Positions 54,154-63,277 of a stretch of DNA of 64,000 bases are shown here, piece after piece. How positions within the stretch are numbered: the stretch's first letter is position 1; every line of letters begins with the position of its first letter. Source of the DNA: Gilliamella sp. App4-10 (GTDB taxonomy: Bacteria > Pseudomonadota > Gammaproteobacteria > Enterobacterales > Orbaceae); the NCBI RefSeq assembly GCF_001690495.1, contig NZ_LZGS01000048.1:1-64000 (forward strand), written 5' to 3'. Under the pieces are notes generated by a model. The model saw only the letters and a program-made list of their open reading frames with translations. It did not search any database and was not told the origin of the DNA. The translations under genes were made by a program, and so were the position numbers.

Positions 54154-54729
54154 TTATTTTTTTACCCAACGCTGTAAATCTTTAGGAATAAAGTGATCTA
54201 TTTGTTGTAATATCGATTGAGGATCTTCCGAAACGATTAATGTTTTATAAAAACTATCTCGAACAAACCCTTCATTCACAGCATGTTGTAAAAAATTGAG
54301 CATAGGCTGCCAAAATTCAGCTGGATTAAATAAAGCCACCGGCTTTTCGTGATAACCGATTTGCATCCCCGTCCAGACTTCAAAAACCTCTTCTAGCGTA
54401 CCTGTTCCGCCCGGCATTGCAATAAAGCCATCGGCAAGCTCAGAAAGTCTTGCTTTGCGTTGATGCATATTATCTACCACTTCTAAACGAGTGATACCGT
54501 GGTGAGCTGTTTCGGCTTTGACTAAACGTTCAGGAATAATACCAATCACCTCACCACCATGAGCTAATACCGCATTAGCGATCACACCCATTAAGCCTTT
54601 ATTGCCACCACCATAAATTAGTCGCCGGTTTTGTTCAGCCAAAGTTTTGCCTAATTGTTCAGCTTGGGTACGATATTCTAGTTGGCTTCCTTCACTAGCG
54701 CCACAAAAAACACAAATATTTTTTTTCAT
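54154..54729 (-). CDS. LOG-family protein (nucleoside 5'-monophosphate phosphoribohydrolase-like)
   Basis: A 191-residue Rossmann-fold protein. The diagnostic motif PGGTGTLEEVFE (about 105-116) and GGGNKGLMG (about 41-49) mark the LOG/TIGR00730 group, often misnamed lysine decarboxylase. The LOG enzyme releases ribose 5-phosphate from cytokinin or purine nucleotides; bacterial homologues such as YgdH act on purine nucleotides. The start is MKKNICVFCGASEG. It is monocistronic and convergent with fruA. Confidence 0.9.
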   Translation of the reverse strand: MKKNICVFCGASEGSQLEYRTQAEQLGKTLAEQNRRLIYGGGNKGLMGVIANAVLAHGGEVIGIIPERLVKAETAHHGITRLEVVDNMHQRKARLSELADGFIAMPGGTGTLEEVFEVWTGMQIGYHEKPVALFNPAEFWQPMLNFLQHAVNEGFVRDSFYKTLIVSEDPQSILQQIDHFIPKDLQRWVKK

Positions 54730-54832
54730 AATTGTTATTTTATCTGTTAATAATATATCTTTTTATTTTAGCATATCTATAGTTTGATTTGATTACAAGC
54801 TGAGCAGTTGAATTTAATTAATGTATTTCAGA

Positions 54833-54861
54833 TTGACATAATCATTATAGAACGTTAATAT
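54833..54861 (+). promoter_or_regulatory. sigma70 promoter of tRNA-Asn
   Basis: Consensus TTGACA (54833-54838), a 17-base spacer and TAATAT (54856-54861). A C/G-containing discriminator (CTCCTGCG) follows, as in stringently controlled stable-RNA promoters. The tRNA begins 17 bases after the -10. Confidence 0.85.
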
Positions 54862-54877
54862 CTCCTGCGTTAAATGT

Positions 54878-54953
54878 TCCTCCATAGTTCAGTCGGTAGA
54901 ACGGCGGACTGTTAATCCGTATGTCACAGGTTCAAGTCCTGTTGGAGGAGCCA
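54878..54953 (+). tRNA. tRNA-Asn (GTT)
   Basis: A 76-base cloverleaf with acceptor TCCTCCA pairing TGGAGGA, anticodon loop CTGTTAA (anticodon GTT) and T-loop GTTCAAGTC. 3' CCA is encoded. It is nearly identical to E. coli tRNA-Asn. Confidence 0.97.
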
Positions 54954-54971
54954 ATTTCCAAATTCCTAAAG

Positions 54972-54994
54972 CCTGCATATAGCAGGTTTTTTTT
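54972..54994 (+). terminator. intrinsic terminator after tRNA-Asn
   Basis: CCTGC (54972-54976) and GCAGG (54982-54986), then eight T. It ends the tRNA transcript. Confidence 0.88.
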
Positions 54995-55392
54995 GTATCT
55001 TAAAATACCCACTTATTTATTTCGTTGTTACAACAAATACGCTTAAAACCACGTTTTTTGTGATATCTATTTAATTTTCTTGATTTTATTATCAAATTAA
55101 TGAGTTGCTAAAAGAAATTTAAATGATCACAATTGGATTGAATGTTATCATTGTTGTTATTTTAAAATATTAATTAAAATCAACTTGATAAATGAACGGT
55201 TTTTTATTAAAAAATATTCTCATAATATTGTAAGGTCAATATGTCCCCCCCCCTTTAACCGCGCTAGAATGCGTTGACAACTAAGCGAGGTTAGCACGGC
55301 AAGTATGGATGTTTGGTGAGTTTGGGTTTTGTTAGAAATAAATTTGAACATCTGAGCAAAGTGAAGAAGGCATCAAAGAGGCGAGTATCAGG

Positions 55393-55521
55393 ATGATACG
55401 AGTAAATATAAGTCGGCCACATTCCGTAGCCAAAGTGTGGGGTGTTAAGGAATTTGCTACTTTCTTAACTCGACTGTTGTCACTGTCACTGTTGCTATTG
55501 ATTCCACCACAAAAAGCTTAA
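55393..55521 (+). other. short open frame with hydrophobic C-terminus
   Basis: 42 codons from ATG at 55393; the product ends with FLTRLLSLSLLLLIPPQKA. AGAGG lies about 13 bases upstream. It could be the remains of an exported protein's signal region. It is not recognised as a known family and may not be expressed. Confidence 0.25.
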
Positions 55522-55639
55522 AACGTCCGAAACCCAATCACACAAGTTATAGTCAAATACCGTCACCCAAACCCGAAAACTATAAAAACAGTCAGGTAGC
55601 GTATTGATTTTATTATATTTTTATTTTGTTGTTTTTTTA

Positions 55640-55857
55640 CAAAAATCAAAAAAATATCAATCCCTTAAAGCTTTCTCCAAAGCTTAATATGTCTTTTCCC
55701 TTACTTACCTTTACAAACAATCCCCCAAAAAACTAACCAAGATTTTTTTAAACACCATAATTTTAATGGTAAAAATTAAGTTAGCTTATTTTATAGGCTA
55801 ATTATCATAAAAAATTTAATTAAAAAAATATTTTGGTTGGGTTAGGGAACGCTATGA
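55640..55857 (+). repeat. leader resembling that of the surface-protein gene
   Basis: Counterpart of 10260-10481. It shares CCAAGATTTTTTTAAAC (55737-55753), AGTTAGCTTATTTTATAGGC and the G-rich RBS region GGTTGGGTTAGGG just before ATG at 55855. Confidence 0.6.
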
Positions 55858-56142
55858 AGTATAAGTTTTGCCTGAAGGCTGGGAAGTGTCTAAAAAAGGC
55901 TATGATACGAATAAAATTAATGGGTTAATCTTGCCAGAAGATATCGCTCACACCAGTTCTTTTATTCGATTAAATCAAGTGGAAGTATATTCCGGTAAAT
56001 CAACTGATTCAGCAAAACAAATAAAACCCAAGCCCGCAACGATAAATGGGAAAAATATCAGGCAGTTTGGTTGTTAGAGAGCGGTGATTATACTAATCAA
56101 TTGAGCTTTTGGGCTAGCTGTAATTATAACAAAATTTGGTAA
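55855..56142 (+). pseudogene. broken STY0301-like exported protein gene
   Basis: The leader and ATG at 55855 give only MKYKF before the frame is lost. A second frame from 55868 reads LPEGWEVSKKGYDTNK and VEVYSGKST. Near 56030 it must shift to another frame, which continues NDKWEKYQAVWLLESGDY and SFWASCNYNKIW to a stop at about 56140. The pattern PEGW, W.L and W.SC.Y resembles STY0301-family periplasmic proteins, but the signal peptide and the final Cys segment are missing. Two disruptions and truncation indicate a pseudogene. Confidence 0.6.
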
Positions 56143-56552
56143 CTTACAGAATTCAATTAAAAAATATTATCTTATTTTCAAGTTACAGTGACTAAATACT
56201 AAAATTTCTTTTTTGCATTTCTTTAGAAGAATATCTTAAAATTATATATAAAGATATGTTCTAGGAGAGATTTATAAGTTCAAGTCTCCAATCATTAAAT
56301 ATCATCCGTTATCGTCGTCAATAAATAATCTTTACCCTATGGTTTGGCTGTTTTGGGTTGAGTATCTGTCGATGAGGTCGTTATACGATTTTTAGTTATA
56401 TACTACCTGTATAACTAAGCATATACCTAAAATTTTGGTTGTAAATGTATCTAGTTGATACTTACAGAGTGATAAAACTGTCTCTAACGCTTGTTCTTAC
56501 TGGGTTTTATGTGCTTTAGTGGGGGGTAAAAGAATATTACGGAATATTGAAG

Positions 56553-56918
56553 TGGTGGAGCTGGCGGGAGTTGAACCCGCGTCCGAAATCTCTACATCCT
56601 CGGTACTACATGCGTAGTTTGTTTTTGAATTTCATCTACCCGCTGCGAACAAACACGCCACTGATAGACTAGCTTGATTAAGTTTAATGCTTCCGCCCCA
56701 AGCAAGGCTTCCACACGATCTCGTTTGGGTTTGACTCCTCTTGATCCCCGTCCTACGAGCGGAGGCTAGGGAGAGAAGGCTCTATAACAGGTTATTAAGC
56801 TGCTAGTGCGTAGTTTTCGTCGTTTGCGACTATTTTTTTGCGGTTTATTTACGAGGCCTACCGCACCTCGGCATGCACCTTGGGTTTCGCAAATCCCGTC
56901 GAATCCAGAATCAGCCCC
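56553..56918 (-). ncRNA. ssrA: transfer-messenger RNA (tmRNA)
   Basis: 366 bases. The 5' end GGGGCTGATTCTGGATTCGA and 3' end with GGTTCAACTCCCGCC and CCA form the tRNA-like domain. The tag reading frame on the minus strand (56795-56827) encodes ANDENYALAA then stop, identical to E. coli. It tags stalled proteins for degradation and frees ribosomes with SmpB. No smpB gene is adjacent. Confidence 0.97.
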
Positions 56919-56952
56919 AATTGTGAATTGTACCTAAGCACAATATCAGGGC

Positions 56953-56981
56953 ATTATAGGTGAATTCAAGACGGAATACAA
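56953..56981 (-). promoter_or_regulatory. promoter of ssrA
   Basis: On the minus strand TTGTAT (56976-56981), a 17-base spacer and perfect TATAAT (56953-56958). The start would lie about 28 bases before the mature 5' end, leaving a leader for RNase P removal. Confidence 0.7.
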
Positions 56982-57748
56982 GTTAGCCAACGGCTGAGTT
57001 AGCTCGATTTTTGAGTAGAGTATATCGCGATCGTTTTAGGATTGCTATTTAATCAAAATTTACCCATTTTAAGTTTGTAAAAAAGTTTCAGATAACTATG
57101 TGTTTCAGTATAAAAATAAAGTTTGTAACAGCTAAATTAGGCTTAGGAATTAATCGCGTTATTTACCGTAATTTGAGGAGCGACTGTCATAAATAGATAT
57201 AAAAACAAAACTAATGCTGTATCGCTATTAAGCGATCTGCCCTTATATCATAAAGAAAAATAACCATCACTGATTTGGCTAAAGGTTTTATGGTCAGCAA
57301 TCCGTCCATTTATAACGTGAGAAAGAAAACTCGATTGATGATAAATTAAGGCGGTAAGCTGACTATTTACTTTTTTAGGCTATATTTTTGTGAAAAATAT
57401 TCAGGATTCTATACCTTATCGTGATTAACTGGACTTGACAGTCTCTATTTGTTAAATCGTGTGATAACCAGTGTATCAATCAAAAACTCACTAAACTTGC
57501 TTGCCAACAAACGAAAGAGAGGGCAGAAAGAGATATGTACTTTCATGGCGATGAGGCATAACCGCGTTTTTTATAAATTAGGTATATTACCGTCTGATTA
57601 TTTTGATTAATGACAATGAGTAAGGTTTATAATATTTATAACTATTTTTAAATATTTAAAAAATAATTAATGTTTAAAATCAATATGTTATTTATTATTT
57701 AGTTAAATATTAAAAAATATATGAAATTAAATTGAACTTTTTGCCGTT

Positions 57749-57821
57749 TAATCTGTCTATATTAACAGATTACGTTTTTCATTTTTTGCCCTCCACTCGA
57801 ATATTTGAGTGGATTTTTTTT
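57749..57821 (+). ncRNA. candidate small RNA 3' end (two hairpins and T-run)
   Basis: First hairpin: TAATCTGT (57749-57756) with ACAGATTA (57765-57772), perfect 8-bp arms. Second: TCCACTC (57792-57798) with GAGTGGA (57807-57813), extendable inward, followed by TTTTTTTT (57814-57821). This is a full intrinsic terminator with no protein gene upstream on that strand. A TATAAT lies near 57630. A transcript of roughly 100-190 bases is plausible; the sRNA call is inference. Confidence 0.4.
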
Positions 57822-58054
57822 GTCTTGTATTTTTCCGCTTAAGCAATTTATTAAGTTTCCCATTTAGTTATTATTAATTACTTTGCATTAGTGCTTTTAA
57901 TTATTGCTAAAATTTTGATTATCTAAATAGTGCCTTGTTTCGTTATCAAGACTTTTCAAAAAATATGTAAAATTATTTTGAATACTCTATTTTTAATCAT
58001 AGTTTAGGCTATAAATCGTGTTTTGATTTCGAATTAGTTAAGTAAGCAGAGAGA

Positions 58055-58466
58055 ATTATTTTATTTTCAAAAAGGACACAAGGGCACCTAATTGCATTAA
58101 TGACAGTGTTTCTTTGGGGAACAACATTTATCGCGACTAAGATATTATTAATTGATTTTAAACCAATTGAGATTTTGTTTTTTCGATTTTCTCTTGGCTA
58201 TATAGTCCTGTGGTTCTTATCGCCACGTTTTTTTGCTTGGCAGGGCATTAAGCAAGAGTGTATGTTTTTATGCGCAGGGCTTTGTGGTGTGACTTGTTAC
58301 TTTTTGTGTGAAAATATTGCATTAACCTACACAACAGCTTCTAATTATTATTGCAGCAGTTGTGATTTTGAACCAGTCTTTTACTTCGATTGCCGCCATT
58401 GGAACATTGTTTACGCTTTGCGGTGTGCTATTATCAGAAGGCAAAGTTAGAGTAAGAAGAAAATAA
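58055..58466 (+). pseudogene. EamA/DMT-family transporter pseudogene
   Basis: The first part reads HLIALMTVFLWGTTFIATKI, then FFRFSLGYIVLWFL, the N-terminal helices of an EamA exporter. After about 100 residues (ENIALTYTTASN) the frame changes, and the second part (AAIGTLFTLCGVLLSEGK) is the last helix of the same family. About 150 residues are missing between, so an internal deletion with frame change has removed most of the protein. The usual start codon also seems lost (ATT at 58055 or 58058). Confidence 0.85.
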
Positions 58467-58753
58467 TTTATTTTATTGGTAAGTGAAATATGAAAAAGGA
58501 ACTTTATATTCTTTTAGATTGTTGAAAAAACAATTCGCTTTTTAGTGGGTTATTTGAACTAATAGCGCACATAAAATAAATAAAGGTATTTCCCAATGTT
58601 GAGAAAGTCCCTACCATTGGTAGCATAAAAATAGAACTAATCTCGCTTGAAGCCTTGTTTTTATAATCTTCTTGTATACTCCAATTATGAGTAAACTAGT
58701 ATTTGTTTGTATGGAAAATCAGTTTGTGTAAATTAAATTAGTGAAATTAAGTT

Positions 58754-59422
58754 ATGAATAATCAAAGAAATAATCAACAAGTGGATGTTATTCAAGCCAT
58801 ACAAGCTTTTGTTAAACAAAAATTAGCTAATGACTTTTCGGGTCATGATATGGCGCATATTGAGCGAGTGGTGAGATTGGCCGAGCAGATTTTAAAGTAT
58901 GAGCCAAAAGCGAATGGTTTTATTGTGATTGTGAGTGCCTATTTACATGACGTGATTGATGAAAAAGTGGTTGCTGATGTGAATCAAGCTATCATTGAGT
59001 TGCGTGATTATTTAATATTACAGGCGTTAACCGATAGCGAAATTAAAATGATTTTTGACATTATTGAAAATATGTCATATCGAAAAAATCTTAATCAGAA
59101 AAAAACATTATCATTAGAAGGGCAAATTGTGCAAGATGCTGATCGCTTAGATGCATTGGGGGCAATTGGTATTGCTCGCACCTTTTATTATGGTGGCAAT
59201 AAACATCATATCATGTACGATCCTGATATTTCACCACGAACTGCATTGAATGAAGATAATTATAAACAACCCAATACCGTTATTAATCATTTTTATGAAA
59301 AACTTTTTTTGCTTAAAAATAAGATGAATACCCCAATAGCTAAAAAGCTAGCTGAGCAACGGCATCATTTTTTGGTTGAGTTTGTCAATCAGTTTGAAAA
59401 AGAGTGGCTAGGTAAGGATTAA
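58754..59422 (+). CDS. HD-domain phosphohydrolase (YedJ-like)
   Basis: A 222-residue soluble protein of the HD superfamily. Metal ligands are His31 or His35 (GHDMAHIERV), His65-Asp66 (AYLHDVIDE) and Asp131 (QDADRLDALGAIGIAR). It resembles E. coli YedJ in length and motif spacing. Substrates are probably nucleotides or phosphate esters, but are not known. It is monocistronic. Confidence 0.88.
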   Translation: MNNQRNNQQVDVIQAIQAFVKQKLANDFSGHDMAHIERVVRLAEQILKYEPKANGFIVIVSAYLHDVIDEKVVADVNQAIIELRDYLILQALTDSEIKMIFDIIENMSYRKNLNQKKTLSLEGQIVQDADRLDALGAIGIARTFYYGGNKHHIMYDPDISPRTALNEDNYKQPNTVINHFYEKLFLLKNKMNTPIAKKLAEQRHHFLVEFVNQFEKEWLGKD

Positions 59423-59538
59423 TTACCCGCTGTTTTATTTTTTATAAAAGGTAAAGTGTGGGCAATGATTTTAGCGACTTCAAACCAGATTTTAAATTAT
59501 CTGGCACAACGCTTTCTGACTAGAGAGCGCTTTGACGA

Positions 59539-60462
59539 TTAAAACGGTATTGGCGCGCCAACAAGCCATAGGACAATAGGTAATGTGATTAAGCTCAATA
59601 ATGTACTAACTAAGGTTGCACTTGATACCAGTTCGGGATGAGTATCAAACTGTACTGACATGAGTGTTGTATTGGCGGCACTTGGCATGGCGGCTAATAC
59701 GATTAATATTTGCTTATAAATCGGCAAAATAGGCATAAAATAGACCATGCCAAATGCAACTAGCGGTGAAATAATCATTCGGGTGAGTAATGAAAATGAA
59801 AGTTTAGGATAATCCAGTTGTTGGATCTTGATTTTGGCTAATTGCATTCCCAAAATAATCATAATTACAACGATTGATGAGTCGCCAATCATGCCAATGG
59901 ATGTCATGATGGATTTGGACAAAGAAATATGGCATAACTGAAAAAGCATACCTAATAAAGCACCATAAGCCACAGGCATGCGGATAACTTTATTGATGAC
60001 ATCTTTTTGACTGACAATATCACTACGCGCACTCCCTTTTGCTGCATAATAGATGCCAACTGTGCTCATTACAAATTGTTGTAATACCATCATAATTACG
60101 CCAAGGTCAAATCCCACCGAGCCAAAAAAAACTAAAAGTACAGGGGTACCGTAGTTGCCATTATTCATAAAGCATGCACTTAAAATCATAGCGCAGCGCT
60201 CTTTGGTTGAATATTTCATCATCATAGACCAAATGGAGATGATAAGGACTAATGAAAAACAGAGACCAAAAATATAACAGATATAAAATAGATAATCGGC
60301 AGTTAACGTATGCGTATAAAATGTTTTAAATGCTAAAAATGGGGATAACACATAAAGTGACATTTTCGATAGATTAGCAACATCAAATTTTAAGGCTTTT
60401 TGTGCGATAAATCCGACAATAAAAATAGCAAAAATGGGAAACAAAATAATAAAAAATTGCAT
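59539..60462 (-). CDS. AEC-family (auxin efflux carrier-like) transporter
   Basis: A 307-residue membrane protein with ten hydrophobic helices in two five-helix halves. The N-terminal half has GNYGTPVLLVFFG (about 103-115) and the C-terminal half AAMPSAANTTLMSVQFD (about 264-280), the conserved AEC helix breaks. Bacterial members include malate and other carboxylate carriers. The substrate is not readable. The start is 24 bases after glnD's stop on the same strand, so it may be co-transcribed with glnD. Confidence 0.88.
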   Translation of the reverse strand: MQFFIILFPIFAIFIVGFIAQKALKFDVANLSKMSLYVLSPFLAFKTFYTHTLTADYLFYICYIFGLCFSLVLIISIWSMMMKYSTKERCAMILSACFMNNGNYGTPVLLVFFGSVGFDLGVIMMVLQQFVMSTVGIYYAAKGSARSDIVSQKDVINKVIRMPVAYGALLGMLFQLCHISLSKSIMTSIGMIGDSSIVVIMIILGMQLAKIKIQQLDYPKLSFSLLTRMIISPLVAFGMVYFMPILPIYKQILIVLAAMPSAANTTLMSVQFDTHPELVSSATLVSTLLSLITLPIVLWLVGAPIPF

Positions 60463-60486
60463 AAGCGATGTCTTTAATTGGGTTAA

Positions 60487-63141
60487 TTAGTTCATTGAAT
60501 CAATGGTGGTTACGATTGATTCTCGTAATTGATTACAGGTAGTATCATCCAGTGCATTGTTGTATTTATCAGTTAAGATAAATAGATCTTCAATATGTTC
60601 ACCAATAGTGGCAATTTTAGCACTCCGTAATGATAAATCTAAATGAGCAAATATTTCGCCGACACAAGCAAGTAATCCAGGCATATCTAAGGCAATGAGT
60701 TCCATATACGTTTGCTTTTCATTGAAAGCGGATAAAAAATTGACTTGTGTTGGTACAGAAAAAGATTGCAATCTTTTCTTTGGTGGTTTAATTGCCACCC
60801 CTTGATAAACGGGGTGTTGTAGTGCCTTTTCTAGAGCTTTGATAATACCTTGATGCCGATCTTCTTGCACTGTTTGCCCATTTGGTTCAAGTACAATAAA
60901 TGTATCAAGGGCAAAGCCTTTTTTATTGGTAATAATGAGTGCATCATGAATAGTTAAATTATGCATACTGAGTGTATTACAAACAGTTGCAAATAGATAA
61001 GGCCTATCTGGCGAATAAATAAAAATCTCACTGCCACCATGGTATGGGTTTGGATTGATTAACACTAAGGTTTGCGTTAAATCATGATGTAATAAATTTT
61101 GAGCATGTATAACAATTTGTTCTGTTGTATACCGCAGAAAGTAGTCAACTCGACAGTCTTGCCAAAAATTCTTGATTTGCCATTCATCGTAATTTTGTTT
61201 GAGTAAAGTCGCGAGTGCGTCTTGTTTGTGTTGCCTTGCAATACTTCGTTGCTCTGGAATTTGGTGGATACCTGAATCAAATGATCGCATTGCGGTAAAA
61301 TAGAGCTCACGCATTAGGCTTTGCTTCCAGCTATTCCAAAGCGTTTCATTGGTTGCACAAACATCGGCAATAGTTAAACAGAGCAAATACTGTAAGCGAC
61401 GCTTACTTTTTACTTGTTGAATGAACTCTCGAATCACTGCGGGATCTTGCAAATCGCGACTTTGTGCGGTTACCGACATCAGTAAGTGATAGCGTACTAA
61501 CCAAATAATTAAATCGGTATCTTTGGCATCTAGCTGGTGTAATTGACAAAATTTTTCAACGAGCTGTGCACCTATTTCAGAATGATCACCATGTCGACCT
61601 TTACCTATATCATGAAATAGACCTGTGATAATGAGTAGTTCTGGTTTGGATAATTTAGCAAATACTCTCGAACTATTAGGATGCTTTTGTTTGCCGCTAT
61701 CTGTTTTTAGGTTATCTAATTCAATTAGCAATCGAATGGTATGTTCATCAACGGTATAAGCATGAAAAAGATCAAATTGCATCATGCCAGCGATATGCTT
61801 CCAGTCTGGAATATATGCGGCTAATATGCCATATTGATGCATGGGTAAAATGGCTTTTTTTATTGCGTTAGGGTGTTTGATGATCATCATAAAAATTTGC
61901 CGCGATTTAGGATCTTCACATAGCAAAGCTTTTAATTTTCTTCTTGCCGAACGTAACTGCCTAATGGTGTTTGAATAAAGCCCTGTAATTTGTGGATTAA
62001 GCAAAATAGTATAAAAAAGCTGCATAATCAAGACAGGATCTTTTTTAAAGAGGTTATCCTCTTTTATATCAATTAAGTTTTCTCTAATTTGAAAATATTC
62101 ATCAATATCATAAGGTTTATTTTTTGGGTTATGCTCAAGTATCGATTCATAAAACAGTTGTAATAACATCTGATTGAGTTCAGTAATGTTGTGAGCGACA
62201 CGATAGTAGTCGTGCATCATTTTTTCTACTGGTGTGTTACCTTCGCCTTTGTAACCTAACATATTGGCAATGCTAAGCTGCCGATCAAAAAGTAAGCGGT
62301 TATCATAACGTGAGATCACGCAGTGTAAGGCAAAACGCATTCGCCATAAAAATTTACGGCAAGTTTTGAAGTCTTCAATATCTTCAGGGGTTAAATAATT
62401 GAAGTCAGCCATTTTTTGTAAAAATTCACCACCAAAATGGCGAATGGCGATCCATTGGATTATCTGCATATCGCGTAATCCGCCAGGACTATTTTTCAAA
62501 TCAGGTTCTAGATTATAAGAGGTACTGTGATACTGCTGGTGGCGGTTTTGTTGTTCTTTAATTTTTGCTTGATAAAAAGCACGAGAAGGCCATATCTTAT
62601 CGCTAAAAATTTGTTTGTGTAATTCATCTAATAGTAATTGATTGCCCGAAATAAGTCTTGATTCAATTAAATTAGTCATTATGGTGATATCATTTTTCGC
62701 TTCTTGCAAGCAAATTCTCAATGTTCTAACACTGTGACCTATATCTAAATGTAAATCCCATAACAAGCGAACCAAATCACCGATCTGTTTTTCAATCTCT
62801 TTAGTCAATGGATAATCACTTAGTATCAAAATATCAATATCTGACAATGGATGCAATTCAGCCCGACCATAGCCCCCAACGGCAACCAAAGCGATGCGAT
62901 TGCGTTTAAAAAAAGAAGAGACATGTTTAGGAATTTGGTAAAAACACCATAAGCGCTCAAGTAAATGGTCGATAAATTGACTGCGTAAATGCACTAATAT
63001 ATCAATATCGGCTTGTTGCTCAAATTGAGACTTAGACCATTGTTGAAAATCATCAAGTTGTTGTTTGAGGTAACTAACATTTATTTGGTCATCGCTAAAA
63101 TCAAGGGGAGAAATAGGGTATGATAAGCGGGTCTCATTCAT
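60487..63141 (-). CDS. glnD: Bifunctional uridylyltransferase/uridylyl-removing enzyme GlnD
   Basis: Senses glutamine and modifies PII proteins, which act on GlnL/GlnG and GlnE. From MNETRLSYPISPLDF the protein has 884 residues (E. coli 890). Domains in order: nucleotidyltransferase (GGYGRAELHPLSDIDIL, about 91-107), GlnD helical domain, HD hydrolase (HDIGKGRHGDHSEIG) and two C-terminal ACT domains (SPDRPYLFATVCNTL and ALDMPGLLACVGEIF). The 63141 ATG fits the E. coli N-terminus; an upstream TTG at 63204 is less likely. It links functionally to glnA-glnL-glnG at 41-45 kb. Confidence 0.95.
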   Translation of the reverse strand: MNETRLSYPISPLDFSDDQINVSYLKQQLDDFQQWSKSQFEQQADIDILVHLRSQFIDHLLERLWCFYQIPKHVSSFFKRNRIALVAVGGYGRAELHPLSDIDILILSDYPLTKEIEKQIGDLVRLLWDLHLDIGHSVRTLRICLQEAKNDITIMTNLIESRLISGNQLLLDELHKQIFSDKIWPSRAFYQAKIKEQQNRHQQYHSTSYNLEPDLKNSPGGLRDMQIIQWIAIRHFGGEFLQKMADFNYLTPEDIEDFKTCRKFLWRMRFALHCVISRYDNRLLFDRQLSIANMLGYKGEGNTPVEKMMHDYYRVAHNITELNQMLLQLFYESILEHNPKNKPYDIDEYFQIRENLIDIKEDNLFKKDPVLIMQLFYTILLNPQITGLYSNTIRQLRSARRKLKALLCEDPKSRQIFMMIIKHPNAIKKAILPMHQYGILAAYIPDWKHIAGMMQFDLFHAYTVDEHTIRLLIELDNLKTDSGKQKHPNSSRVFAKLSKPELLIITGLFHDIGKGRHGDHSEIGAQLVEKFCQLHQLDAKDTDLIIWLVRYHLLMSVTAQSRDLQDPAVIREFIQQVKSKRRLQYLLCLTIADVCATNETLWNSWKQSLMRELYFTAMRSFDSGIHQIPEQRSIARQHKQDALATLLKQNYDEWQIKNFWQDCRVDYFLRYTTEQIVIHAQNLLHHDLTQTLVLINPNPYHGGSEIFIYSPDRPYLFATVCNTLSMHNLTIHDALIITNKKGFALDTFIVLEPNGQTVQEDRHQGIIKALEKALQHPVYQGVAIKPPKKRLQSFSVPTQVNFLSAFNEKQTYMELIALDMPGLLACVGEIFAHLDLSLRSAKIATIGEHIEDLFILTDKYNNALDDTTCNQLRESIVTTIDSMN

Positions 63142-63277
63142 AGTAATAACATTAAAACAAAGGAAATTTATTGATATCCTTACCCGATTTAGTGTTGCTG
63201 TCAAGCAACAGTTGTTATTACTTAGAATGAAGTTGATTAACGTACCCTATTTAAATTATTTAGTTTCCATTTTGTCA

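Larger units (their letters stand above)
54995..56552. other. gene-poor decayed segment between tRNA-Asn and tmRNA
   Basis: About 1.55 kb with no intact gene. It contains a 42-codon open frame with a hydrophobic end (55393-55521), a leader resembling that at 10.3-10.5 kb, and a broken STY0301-like gene. Base composition is AT-rich with a less AT-rich stretch near 55.25-55.55 kb. Confidence 0.6.
56919..58054. other. 1.1-kb region without a gene between ssrA and the EamA pseudogene
   Basis: Holds the ssrA promoter and a tandem hairpin/terminator at 57749-57821. Short open stretches such as one ending near 57560 (TKERAERDMYFHGDEA) may be gene remnants; no complete gene is seen. Confidence 0.55.

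Noticed and set aside
54154-54729. Annotation as lysine decarboxylase
   Set aside because: PGGTGTLEE marks the LOG family; that older name is a known misannotation. It has no PLP motif.
55250-55262. Run of C bases near 55246-55257 as a phase-variable tract
   Set aside because: A long C-run is visible, but no open reading frame or promoter is positioned so that length changes would switch a gene.
54953-56553. Integrated element with att sites at tRNA-Asn or tmRNA
   Set aside because: No integrase and no second copy of either RNA 3' end was found in the window; only a hotspot hypothesis is kept.
57460-57560. Short plus-strand open stretch ending TKERAERDMYFHGDEA
   Set aside because: No start codon or RBS and no recognisable family; may be a remnant but too short to claim.
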